DNA of 64,000 nt, taken from contig NZ_JBBDQW010000072.1 in assembly GCF_040905785.1 (NCBI RefSeq), forward strand, positions 1-64,000, in the 5' to 3' direction. A program made the translations under genes and the position numbers. Of this stretch, positions 34,227 to 42,752 are shown in pieces. The notes beneath the pieces are model-generated. The model saw only the letters and a list, made by a program, of their open reading frames with translations, was not told where the DNA came from and made no database searches. The stretch comes from Tistlia sp040905785 (GTDB lineage: Bacteria; Pseudomonadota; Alphaproteobacteria; Kiloniellales; DSM-21159). Position 1 is the stretch's first letter. Every line of letters begins with the position of its first letter.

Positions 34227-36337
34227 GGCCCGGCTCCGTTGCTCGACGCCGCCCCCGGTCCCGCCCCGCGCGCGCGGCCAGCGGCTGCCGGGGCCGGCGG
34301 CGCGGCCTGACCGTTGGCGTGGCGCCGAGCCGGGGTGCCGGGCAGTTGCCCCCGCTTCATGAGCTGCCGGCGGATCGCCGTATCGAGCACCTCCGGATCG
34401 ATGGGACTGCCGCGGGCCGCCGCCAGGAAGGCGGCCTCCAGGGCGGCGGTCCGGATGTCGCCGCCGCTCAGCTCGAAGCGCTGCGCCAGCTCCCGGAACT
34501 CGACCGTCGGGCAGAGCGGTGCCTGCGCCGGGATCGCCTTGCGCCAGAGCTTCGCGCGCGCGGCCGTGTCCGGCATGGGGAACTCGATGACGAAGGGCAG
34601 GCGGCGCAGGAAGGCCGTATCCAGGTTGCGGCTGAGGTTGGTCGCCAGGATCACGATGCCGTCGTGATCCTCCAGGCGTTGCAGCAGATAGGCGATCTCG
34701 ATGTTGGCGTAGCGGTCGTGGCTGTCCTTGACCTCGCTGCGCTTGCCGAACAGGGCGTCCGCCTCGTCGAAGAAGAGGATGGCGTTGGCGGCGCCGGCGG
34801 CGGAGAACAGCCGCTCCAGGTTCTTCTCGGTCTCGCCGATGTACTTGCTGACCGTCGAGGCGAGGTCGATGCGCCAGAGATCCAGGCCGACCTCGGCGGC
34901 GACGACCGCGGCGCTCATGGTCTTGCCGGTGCCGGAGCCGCCGGAGAAGAGCGCGGCGAGGCCCTGGCCGACGCCCCGGCCGACGCCGCCGAAGCCCCAG
35001 AGGTCGAAGACCTGGCCGCGTGCCGAGATCGCCGCGGCGAAGTCCTTGAGCTGGGCGAGCGCGCCGGCGGGCAGCACCAGTTCTTCCCAGCCGGCCGAGG
35101 TGACCACCGGCCGGGCCAGGCCGGCAAGGTCGGCGGTGGTCTCCGCACGTGCGGCCGCGATCAGGGCCGGCGCGTCGACCCTGGCCGTCTCGCCCTCCAG
35201 GCCGAGGCGGCGCGCCGCTCGGGCGATCGCCGCCTCGCCGAGCGCGAAGCGCCCGGCGACCGCGCCTACCGCTTTCGGCGAGGCCTTGTGACCCAGGGCC
35301 GCGAGCGACCTCCGCCAGGAGTCGGAGCGCGCCTGCACGCCCGGCAGGTGGCACTGCCGCTGCTGCACCAGGCGAGGTGCCAGGGCCGCGGGCCAGCCGC
35401 CGGCCTCCTGGACGAGCAGGGCGACCGCCACGCCGAGGTCGAGGCCGCGCAGCGGGGCGGGCCGCACGTTGCCGAGGTCGAGGACCAGGACGGCCCCTTC
35501 GAGCCGCGCCGCCAGCGCCGCCTCGCGCAGAGCCTCCGGTGGCGGGGGCCCGTCCGCCTCGACCGTCGGCGGGTCGTAGAGCAGCGCGCGCAGGCCGAGC
35601 CCGGCCGCCCAGCGGGCCGCCTCCGCTCGCCGGCCGCTGCCCGGCGGCCCGCTGACGAGCACCGCCGGCGGGTCTGGCGGGAGCCCTTCCGGGGAGGGCC
35701 GCCGGTCACCCTCGTCCGGCGGATCGGGCAGCCAGGCGAGCCCGGGCGCGGGCAGGCCCGGCAGCCGGAGCAGGTGGTGCAGGAGCGAGGGCGAGCCGCG
35801 CCAGCCGCGCAGCAGCAGCGGGCGCGCCGGCTCGTCCGGCTCGCTCGGCAGCAGCAGGCCCTCGGCGACCAGGCCGCCGGCCGCCAGCGGCAGCGCCGGC
35901 GAAAGCACGGTCCGCAGGCGTGCGCTGCCGGCGGCGTCGCCGGGCGCGACGAGCAGCCGACAGGCCAGATCGAGCGTCGGCCAGCGCCGTGTCACGTCGT
36001 CGTTCAGGTAGGCGAAGAGCGTCGGGTAGCGGGCGTCGAGCTCCGGCGCCAGCGCCAGCACCAGCAGCGCGCAGCCGAGCGGGCAGAGCCCGAGCGCGCG
36101 GCCCCGCTCCGCGACCGGCGCGATCAGGGGCGCCGTCAGGCGCGGCAGCGGCGCCGCCGGCCCCGCGCCGCTTTGCGCGAGCAGGGCGTCGACCAGGGCG
36201 TCGGAGACGTAGAGGCCGCGGAACTCGTCGAGCGACAGCGCGTAGCGCGCGCGCAGCCGCTGCAGCTCACCGGCGATCAGCACGTCCAGCGCCGCCAGGG
36301 CCGATGCGAAGACGGGAGCCTGCAGGCTGCCGCTCAT
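34223..36337 (-). CDS. eCIS AAA+ ATPase (Afp15/Pvc15-like)
   Basis: A 704-residue AAA+ protein required in related systems for particle assembly or cargo loading. The active AAA domain is at about residues 420-660: Walker A SGGSGTGKT (465-473), Walker B AILFFDEADALFGKR (519-533), sensor 1 IVILATNLSRNLD and the arginine region FLRRLPF. An earlier P-loop-like segment (SGPPGSGRRAEA, about 229-240) followed by GAVLVLDLG suggests a degenerate first AAA domain whose Walker Lys is Arg. The N-terminal 150 residues are helical. It overlaps both flanking genes (ATGA and GTGA). Confidence 0.92.
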   Translation of the reverse strand: MSGSLQAPVFASALAALDVLIAGELQRLRARYALSLDEFRGLYVSDALVDALLAQSGAGPAAPLPRLTAPLIAPVAERGRALGLCPLGCALLVLALAPELDARYPTLFAYLNDDVTRRWPTLDLACRLLVAPGDAAGSARLRTVLSPALPLAAGGLVAEGLLLPSEPDEPARPLLLRGWRGSPSLLHHLLRLPGLPAPGLAWLPDPPDEGDRRPSPEGLPPDPPAVLVSGPPGSGRRAEAARWAAGLGLRALLYDPPTVEADGPPPPEALREAALAARLEGAVLVLDLGNVRPAPLRGLDLGVAVALLVQEAGGWPAALAPRLVQQRQCHLPGVQARSDSWRRSLAALGHKASPKAVGAVAGRFALGEAAIARAARRLGLEGETARVDAPALIAAARAETTADLAGLARPVVTSAGWEELVLPAGALAQLKDFAAAISARGQVFDLWGFGGVGRGVGQGLAALFSGGSGTGKTMSAAVVAAEVGLDLWRIDLASTVSKYIGETEKNLERLFSAAGAANAILFFDEADALFGKRSEVKDSHDRYANIEIAYLLQRLEDHDGIVILATNLSRNLDTAFLRRLPFVIEFPMPDTAARAKLWRKAIPAQAPLCPTVEFRELAQRFELSGGDIRTAALEAAFLAAARGSPIDPEVLDTAIRRQLMKRGQLPGTPARRHANGQAAPPAPAAAGRARGAGPGAASSNGAGP

Positions 36338-37863
36338 GGCCAGCGCTCCAGGACCAGCCGGCGGCCGTCGTCGAGGCGGACCTCCCGCTCGGCCAGCCCG
36401 CTCATGCCGAGCAGCACGTCGAGGGGCGGCCGGTTCAGGCGGATGCGGATCGCCTCTCGGCCGAGCAGCGCGCTGCCGCCGGCCCCGAGCAGGTTGCCGC
36501 GCAGGAAGGCGGGGGAGGCGCCGGCGAAGCCCGGAAGGCCCTGGGCGAGCCCCAGCATCAGCTGCCCGGCGAGGCGTCCGAGGGCCGCCCGTGCGGCGCC
36601 GCCTGGCACAAGGGACCGGGGCAGGCCCAGCGGGGCCGGTTCGCCCGCAACCGCGACCTGGCCGGGCAGGCCGCGCCAAGCCGGGGCGGGGATCGCGGCG
36701 GACCAGGCCGCGATGGCCGGCGCGTCGAAGACGCCGGGCAGGCGATAGAGGTCACGCCACAGCGGGTCGCGCCAGAGCGCCGCTTCCGCGCCGGCGGCGG
36801 CAGCCAGGATCAGCAGCCGGACGAGCTCGGCGGCCGGCGGCCCGGCGCCCTCCGCCGTCTCGGGCCTCGGCCAGTCCTGGACCGCCGTCTCGAGCGGCAG
36901 CTCGTGCAGCGCCGGCAGCAGCAGCGCGAAGCCGAGCAGCGGCGAGGCGCGCCAGCCTTCGGCCGGGACGGCCCGCTCGCCCTCGGCGGCTCGGGCCAGC
37001 CGCAGTGCCTCCAGCAGCGGCGCCGGCAGGCGCAGGCGGGCGTCCGGCGGCGCGGTGGAGCGGCCGCCGCCGTCGCGCCCGTCCGGTGTCGGCGTCTCCG
37101 CCCCGGGAAGGTCGTCCAATAGCAGGGGCCGCAGCTCGGCCGCGCGGCGGGCGATGGGGACCAGCCAGGCGATTCCCTCGGTTCCGGGTGCGGCTGCGGC
37201 CTCGACGACGGCGGCCAGCGCCGCGACCGGGTCGGGCAGGTCGCCGCTGTCGAGCAGGGCCCGTGCCATGGCGCTCCAGACGGCCTCGCCGGGCGCTCCG
37301 CCGGGGCCGGCGGCCAGGGCCGTGAGGATGGTGGCGGCCTCCTCCGGCGCCAGCACCCTCCAGAGCCGCGCGCGCTGCGGCGGAGGACAGGCGGCGAGCA
37401 CCCTTGGCGCGCTCTGCCAGTCGCGCGACAGAAGCGTCCGGACGGCGGCGCCCGGCGGCAACGCGCGCAGCCCTGAGAAGCCGCGGAACCACCAGCGGTC
37501 CCAGGCCGATCCCTCGAGCAGGGCGCCGATGAAGGCGGCCGCATGGGCCGCCCGATCGGGAAACCGCAGCACGCCGGACTGCGCGGAGCCGGCCGCGGCG
37601 ACGCCGGCGGCGATGGCTTCGGCCAAGCGCTCGGCGAGCAGGTCCAGCGGCGCCGCGGCGGGATGAGTCAGCTCGACGGCCAGGCGGCGGATCAACAGGA
37701 CCGACGCGTCCTCCTCGCCCTCTCCCGGGAGGTGGGCGGCGAGGCGGTCGGCCAGGCGCGCCCGCAGGGCCGTCTCCGCCTCCTGCGCCCGGCGGCCGGT
37801 CTCGCCCGGATCGACCTCCAGGATCAGGTGCAGGCGGCGGATCGCGAGCTGGGGCACGGTCAC
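36334..37863 (-). CDS. Contractile injection system tape-measure-like protein (Afp14 position)
   Basis: A 509-residue protein. The N-terminus (LAIRRLHLILEVD...ALRARLADRLAAHL...LLIRRLAVELTH) resembles the opening of the CIS tape-measure family, where paired strands and helices of the form xxIRRLxLxL recur. The remainder is Ala/Leu/Arg-rich helix. The gene lies between the fibre-like genes and the ATPase, exactly where afp14 lies in the antifeeding prophage. The chosen GTG at 37863 has GGAGGG nine bases upstream and overlaps nothing essential in the fibre gene, whose stop is at 37869. Assignment is by N-terminal pattern and position, so moderate. Confidence 0.6.
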   Translation of the reverse strand: MTVPQLAIRRLHLILEVDPGETGRRAQEAETALRARLADRLAAHLPGEGEEDASVLLIRRLAVELTHPAAAPLDLLAERLAEAIAAGVAAAGSAQSGVLRFPDRAAHAAAFIGALLEGSAWDRWWFRGFSGLRALPPGAAVRTLLSRDWQSAPRVLAACPPPQRARLWRVLAPEEAATILTALAAGPGGAPGEAVWSAMARALLDSGDLPDPVAALAAVVEAAAAPGTEGIAWLVPIARRAAELRPLLLDDLPGAETPTPDGRDGGGRSTAPPDARLRLPAPLLEALRLARAAEGERAVPAEGWRASPLLGFALLLPALHELPLETAVQDWPRPETAEGAGPPAAELVRLLILAAAAGAEAALWRDPLWRDLYRLPGVFDAPAIAAWSAAIPAPAWRGLPGQVAVAGEPAPLGLPRSLVPGGAARAALGRLAGQLMLGLAQGLPGFAGASPAFLRGNLLGAGGSALLGREAIRIRLNRPPLDVLLGMSGLAEREVRLDDGRRLVLERWP

Positions 37864-37868
37864 GGCAG

Positions 37869-40715
37869 CTATCCCTCCGGCGCGGCGAGCCCGGCCGCCA
37901 AGGACTGCAGGGTTTCGCTCAGCCTGGAGATCCTCTCTTCCTGGGTCGCAAGCGCCCTGCTCAGGGCGGCGAGCGCGTCGGCTCCCTGGATCCCGACCGC
38001 GACCGTCACCGGCTCGGGATCGTCGGCCGAGCGGTCCTCCCAGGCGCGGCCGACGACCTGCCCGGCGAGGGCCGGGACGAGGTCCGCAGGCGGCACCGCG
38101 CGTCCCTCGCCGTCGTTGCGGCCCGAGGGCAGGATGAAGTCGCCGGATCGGACGCCGCCCGGCACGCGGAGCCGGACCTGCCCGACCAGGGCGACCGTCT
38201 CGCTGCCGCTCTCGCCGCTCATCGGCACGTTGCCGACGACCACGGCGCGGTCGGTGGTGACCAGCAGGGCGTCGGCGCCTTCCGTGACCAGGGAGACCCA
38301 CCCGCCCTTGACCCCGACGAGGCGGCCCGGCCCGATGCCGTCGGCGGCCTCGGCGCGCGGCAGGGCTTCGGCGAAATCGGCGCCGCCCGAGAGCAGCCTC
38401 AGGAAGTTGCCGCCGGTCCCGGGATTGCTGCCGACGGTCGTGCTCTGCTCGATCCGTCCGACCGCCCCCGTCGAGTCGAAGAAGGTGATGAAGTTGTTGG
38501 AGCCCCCGGCGACGCCGCCGGCGATGCGGAGCGCCAGGACGTCGGCGTTGGCGCCGGCCAGGTTCTCGACCAGCGCGACATGGCTGTCGGGGTCGCCGGC
38601 GTTGCCGCCGATGGTGCCGCGCACGTGCAGGTGCGTGGTCGGCGAGGCCGCGCCCATGTTGATGCCGACCCGGTCCTCGCGCAGGGTGACGCCGACGGCC
38701 CCGGCGTTGGCGAGGAGCGTTCGCTGGCTGGCGACGTCGTATGTGATGGTCGAGCGCACGGCCGAGGCGACCGCGAACTCGATGCGCGCGGAGCCGCCGC
38801 CGCCGGTCACGTCCAGGGACAGCTCGGGCTGGCTCTTGGCGACGTGGAGGGAGGCGGCGGGGGCATCGGTGCCGAGGCCGAGCCGTCCGTCGCTGGTGAC
38901 CGCCACCCGGCTGGAGGCCGCGGTCGAGCCGTGCACACGCAGCCCGCCGCCGTTGGCCTGAAGCTCCAGGCGGGCCGCGGCGCCGCCGTCCTCGGCGCGC
39001 AGCGCACCGGCGTCCAGCTTCAATGCCCGGCCGGAGCCGCTCTCGCGGATGTCGAGGCGGGCGGCGGGACTCTCGGTGCCGAGGCCGAGGTCGCCCTGGG
39101 CGTTGAGAGTCGCGCGCACCGCGTTGCCGGTTCCCAGGTGCAGCCGGTCGTTGGCGTGGGCGTAGCGCAGGAAGCCGGCGCGACTTTCGGCCGGCCCCGC
39201 CGTGCCGTCGGCGAAGTGGATGTTGGCCGTGGCGGTGTCCTCGGACAGCAGCGTCAGCCCGACGTTGGCGCCGGGGTTGTGGACGACGAGGTCGTTGGCG
39301 TCGGCATGGAGCGAGATCGGGTCTTCCATGCGGACGCCGACGTGCCCGGTTGCGGTGAAGGTCGTCGCGTTGGCGAGGTCGCCGCCGACACTCACCCGTA
39401 GCCGGTTCGCGCTGTCGTCGTAGGCGATGTGGGCCGCCTCCGCGAGGGCTGGCAGGGTCTGGAAGCCGATCTTGGCCGTGGCGTCGGCGTCGACGGCCAG
39501 CGCCAGGTTGATGCCCTCGCCCCGGCTGAACAGCACGTGGTCCGTCTTGAGGTCGTCCGGCAGGTCGAGACCGGCCGCCAGCACGCCGTCGGTGCGGACC
39601 AGGAAACGCTCCTCGAGGTCGCCGTAGTCGGCGGCCGGGCCGACGGCAAGGCGGTCCTTGCCGTCGCTGGTGCTGCCGATCACGATCTGGAAGTCCTGCC
39701 CGGCCGCCGGATTGTTCGGGCTCACGGCGCGGCGCGCATAGAGCGGCACGTCGGCGGCCTCGGCGCCGGCGGCGTCGCGCAGCTCCAGCCTGGTGCCGAA
39801 CAGGCGGACCTGGCCGGTCGCGCGCAGGTTGCCCTCGACCCAGACCAGCTCCCGGCCGACCAGCCGGTCCGTGGTCTTGGTCGAGTCGTCCCGGTCCGGC
39901 TCGTTGATCAGGTCGTCGACCGTGATCCTGTCGGCCTGGCACAGGGTGTCGGCGGCGTCGCCCGGCTTGAACTGGGTGAAGCGGTCGCGCAGGCGGATCA
40001 CGCCGTCGGCGGCGAACAGGCTCTCGGCGACCGCGCCGGCCGGCTGGCGCAGGGTGCGGCCGAGCTTCAGTGCATCGGCCGTGCGCGGCTGCAGCTGGCC
40101 GGGCGCCCCGTCCACCCAGTTGCCGACCCCGAGCGGGACGAGCCAGCGCGCCCGGTCGAGCGGGAACTCCTGGTAGGGCACCGAGGCATCGCACATCAGC
40201 GGTGCCTCCTCGATGAGCGCACGGGCCGCGAGCCGCGCGTCCTCGACCGCCTGGCCCGCGAGGCTGAGGCCGCCCTGGCGGTCCCGGATGCGTGCGAAGG
40301 GGCCGACCTCGAGGGCGAAGCTCTCGCGGATGCGGGCGAAGGCCTCGTCGACGCCGCAGCTCTCGAAGCCCTCGCGCAGGCCCCGGAAGGGCGTCTCGTC
40401 ATAGCGTATCCAGACCTGCTGGTTGCCGCTCGGCAGGCCGCTGAAGCGCTCGAGCGGCACCTGCGCCGGCGACAGCACGACGATGGCGCGGCCGTAGCCG
40501 TCCCAGGCGAAGCCGGGCATGACGAAGAGGTCGACCGCGCCGCCGGTCTCGGCCGGCACCTCGACCAGCTCCAGCCCAATGGCGATTCCCCAGGTGTGGG
40601 CGGCCAGGGCGTGCTCGCGCCCCAGGTCCCGGGCGTAGGTGACCAGGGCCGCGAGGTCGGCGGCGCCCAGGTACTGGCCCTCGAAGAAGCTCGGACGCTC
40701 GAGTCGGCTGGCCAT
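37869..40715 (-). CDS. Large fibre-like protein with GLGT repeats and anchor domain
   Basis: A 948-residue protein. Residues 9-85 form the anchor domain shared with the two upstream gene products (FFEGQYLGAADL...GIAIGLEL...LFVMPGFAWDGYGRAIVV). The middle is beta-rich and has the tail-fibre repeat G(L/I)GT..PA..L(D/H)(I/V) at least three times (LGLGTESPAARLDI, LGLGTDAPAASLHV, VGINMGAASPTTHLHV). A conserved phage-fibre-like end (SGGADFAEALPRAEA) precedes a C-terminal coiled coil (ATQEERISRLSETLQSL). This pattern suits a trimeric host-recognition fibre (Afp13 position). The complete frame reads without breaks. Confidence 0.78.
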   Translation of the reverse strand: MASRLERPSFFEGQYLGAADLAALVTYARDLGREHALAAHTWGIAIGLELVEVPAETGGAVDLFVMPGFAWDGYGRAIVVLSPAQVPLERFSGLPSGNQQVWIRYDETPFRGLREGFESCGVDEAFARIRESFALEVGPFARIRDRQGGLSLAGQAVEDARLAARALIEEAPLMCDASVPYQEFPLDRARWLVPLGVGNWVDGAPGQLQPRTADALKLGRTLRQPAGAVAESLFAADGVIRLRDRFTQFKPGDAADTLCQADRITVDDLINEPDRDDSTKTTDRLVGRELVWVEGNLRATGQVRLFGTRLELRDAAGAEAADVPLYARRAVSPNNPAAGQDFQIVIGSTSDGKDRLAVGPAADYGDLEERFLVRTDGVLAAGLDLPDDLKTDHVLFSRGEGINLALAVDADATAKIGFQTLPALAEAAHIAYDDSANRLRVSVGGDLANATTFTATGHVGVRMEDPISLHADANDLVVHNPGANVGLTLLSEDTATANIHFADGTAGPAESRAGFLRYAHANDRLHLGTGNAVRATLNAQGDLGLGTESPAARLDIRESGSGRALKLDAGALRAEDGGAAARLELQANGGGLRVHGSTAASSRVAVTSDGRLGLGTDAPAASLHVAKSQPELSLDVTGGGGSARIEFAVASAVRSTITYDVASQRTLLANAGAVGVTLREDRVGINMGAASPTTHLHVRGTIGGNAGDPDSHVALVENLAGANADVLALRIAGGVAGGSNNFITFFDSTGAVGRIEQSTTVGSNPGTGGNFLRLLSGGADFAEALPRAEAADGIGPGRLVGVKGGWVSLVTEGADALLVTTDRAVVVGNVPMSGESGSETVALVGQVRLRVPGGVRSGDFILPSGRNDGEGRAVPPADLVPALAGQVVGRAWEDRSADDPEPVTVAVGIQGADALAALSRALATQEERISRLSETLQSLAAGLAAPEG

Positions 40716-40747
40716 CTTGCTCTTCCTTCCTGGCTCCGCTTGCGGTC

Positions 40748-42721
40748 TCAGCGCTTGCGCTTGGCGGCGCCCCGGGTGCCGCCGGTCGGCTTCGGCGCGC
40801 CGTCGCCGGCGTCGAGCCGCGCCTTCAGCGCCGCGATCTCCTTGGCCTGGGCGTCGAGGGCGTACCTCAGCTCGGCGACCTCGCCGCCGGCGGTCGGCCG
40901 GCCGGTAATCGCCGTTTCCAGGCCGAGGCCGCCCGGCAGCAGTCCGCCGGAGCTGCGGGCGAGGTCCGCCAGCGTCTTCATCAGGCCGCTGCCGGCGAGC
41001 CGGGCGGTCAGCTTCGCCTCCTCCTCCGGCTCCAGTCCCTCGGCCTTGGCGAAGGCCGGCCGACGGAACACCAGATCGAATAGGTCGCCCTGGGTCAGGG
41101 TCTCACCGCCCGCGCTTTCGGGCCGCGACAGCTGCTGCGCGAAGGCCTTGGCGAGCAGCGGGTCGGCGAGCGGCTTGAAGTTCCAGGCCAGTCCGGCCGG
41201 TTGCTCGAACAGGTTTCCGCCGGTTCCTCCCGCCTCGCGCGCGCCCTCGCCCGGGCCTTCTGCCGCGCCCACCGCGAAGAGCCCGAACGGCTGCGGCTGG
41301 CCCGCCGCGAGACCCGGTTCGGCGGGGTCCCGATCGAAGCGGCCGAAGTCGAGGGCCTGGCAGCAGAGCTGCTCCATGAAGTCGCGCAGGATACGGCGCA
41401 GCGGAATCCAGCCGAGCCAGTAGCCCAGGGTCGGGAAAGTGACGACATGGCCGCGCAGCGGCGTCCAGTTGCAGACCTTGACGATGTGGCAGTCGCGCTT
41501 GCGCACGGTCACGGAGGCCAAAGGGACGCGCGGGTCGCCCGGCGCTGGACAGGGCGGCAGGATGTTGCTGCAGATGCAGTGCAGCATGGCCTCCAGCGCC
41601 ACGCCCAGCATCGCCAGGATCGACTGCTGCAGGCCGCTTCTGAAGGCGTCGAGCGGCAGGTCGGGATTGGGGCAGGGCACGGCGGCCAGCTTTTCCATCG
41701 CCTCGCAATCGGTGCCGCCGATGCGGGCGTAGTAGCCCGACAGGCTTGCCCGGACCGCGCAGCACCAGCGGAACCAGGCCTGGCGGTCGGCGGCCGTCAT
41801 GGCGCCGAAGTTGCCGGGCGGGCGCGGCAGCGTCTTCTCGAGGTCGCGCAGGCAGCAGGCGATGCGCGCCGCCATCTCGCCCTCCAGCCCCTCGAAGAAG
41901 CCGGCGAGGCTGCCTAGGATGACCTGGGCCGGGCCGCTGTTGCCGTTGGGGTCGCGTCCCTGCGGGTCGCGCGGCTCCTCCTCGGGCTTGCGGAAGACCT
42001 CGTAGCGGTAGCTTTCGCAGGTCACGGTCGGCTCGCAGGTCGGCGGCGCGCCGCGGCGCAGCCGCGGCTGCGTCGTCGTCGTCGCCGTCGGCCCGTGGCC
42101 GTTCGAGCCCCCGGTGCCGGAGCAGCCGCAGCCGCCACCGCAGGCGCAGCCCTTGCCCTTGCAGCCGCCGGACCCGCAGGCGCAGGTTGCCGGGCCGACG
42201 AGCGGGGTCTGCGGCCGGGACGGCGTTTCCAGGTAGCGGATCGCCAGGATCCACTCTTCCTCGACGTCGTCGCAGGCGTCGCGCCCGGCATAGGGACGGC
42301 AGTCGGGCTCCGCGATCTCGCGGCAGCGGGCGATCAGCTCGCAGATGTCGACGCTGTCGGGCTTGCAGACGACGATGTCCTCGCCGCAGGGCGAAAGGGC
42401 ATAGCCGGGGCTGACGTTGACCAGCTCGTCGCAGGGCGCGCAGGTCACCACCAGGCCGCAGACGACGCCGGAGCCGAAGAGGTGGCGGTTGTGCAGCTTG
42501 TGCTTCTCGACGATGTAGTGGTCGAGCCGGTTCAGGTCCTGCTCGGTGAGCAGCTGGCCAGCGAAGAAGCGCGGCCTGCACAGGCACTCCAGGCCGCCGC
42601 AGTCCGGGCAGGGCTGGCAGCCCGGGTCGGGACCGTAGCCTTTCGTCTTCGCGACCGGGCGGCTGGCCCAGCGGACGCTGCCTCCGGCATGCCTGCCGAC
42701 CGTGTGATTGTCGCTCATCAT
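40748..42721 (-). CDS. Cys-rich fibre/anchor protein of the eCIS locus
   Basis: A 657-residue protein. Residues 50-122 are the shared anchor domain (RFFAGQLLTEQDLNRLDHYI...GSGVVCGLVV...VSPGYALSPCGEDIVV). Around it are many cysteines: CQPCPDCGGLECLC at about 35-48 and a Gly/Cys cluster near 180-205 (CGSGGCKGKGCACGGGCGC). The latter suggests a metal-binding or disulphide-rich knob. The second half is helical and ends with a coiled coil (AQAKEIAALKARLDAG) and a basic tail. GAAGGAGACGG precedes a double ATG. I know no characterised homologue; it is likely a structural appendage of the particle. Confidence 0.68.
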   Translation of the reverse strand: MMSDNHTVGRHAGGSVRWASRPVAKTKGYGPDPGCQPCPDCGGLECLCRPRFFAGQLLTEQDLNRLDHYIVEKHKLHNRHLFGSGVVCGLVVTCAPCDELVNVSPGYALSPCGEDIVVCKPDSVDICELIARCREIAEPDCRPYAGRDACDDVEEEWILAIRYLETPSRPQTPLVGPATCACGSGGCKGKGCACGGGCGCSGTGGSNGHGPTATTTTQPRLRRGAPPTCEPTVTCESYRYEVFRKPEEEPRDPQGRDPNGNSGPAQVILGSLAGFFEGLEGEMAARIACCLRDLEKTLPRPPGNFGAMTAADRQAWFRWCCAVRASLSGYYARIGGTDCEAMEKLAAVPCPNPDLPLDAFRSGLQQSILAMLGVALEAMLHCICSNILPPCPAPGDPRVPLASVTVRKRDCHIVKVCNWTPLRGHVVTFPTLGYWLGWIPLRRILRDFMEQLCCQALDFGRFDRDPAEPGLAAGQPQPFGLFAVGAAEGPGEGAREAGGTGGNLFEQPAGLAWNFKPLADPLLAKAFAQQLSRPESAGGETLTQGDLFDLVFRRPAFAKAEGLEPEEEAKLTARLAGSGLMKTLADLARSSGGLLPGGLGLETAITGRPTAGGEVAELRYALDAQAKEIAALKARLDAGDGAPKPTGGTRGAAKRKR

Positions 42722-42752
42722 CCGTCTCCTTCAGGAGCCGCGCCTGCGCGCC

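Noticed and set aside
34319..36748. An 809-codon rightward frame opposite the ATPase gene
   Set aside because: It is the complementary frame of a clearly conserved AAA+ protein in GC-rich DNA; composition is Arg/Gln/Gly-rich and no motif appears.
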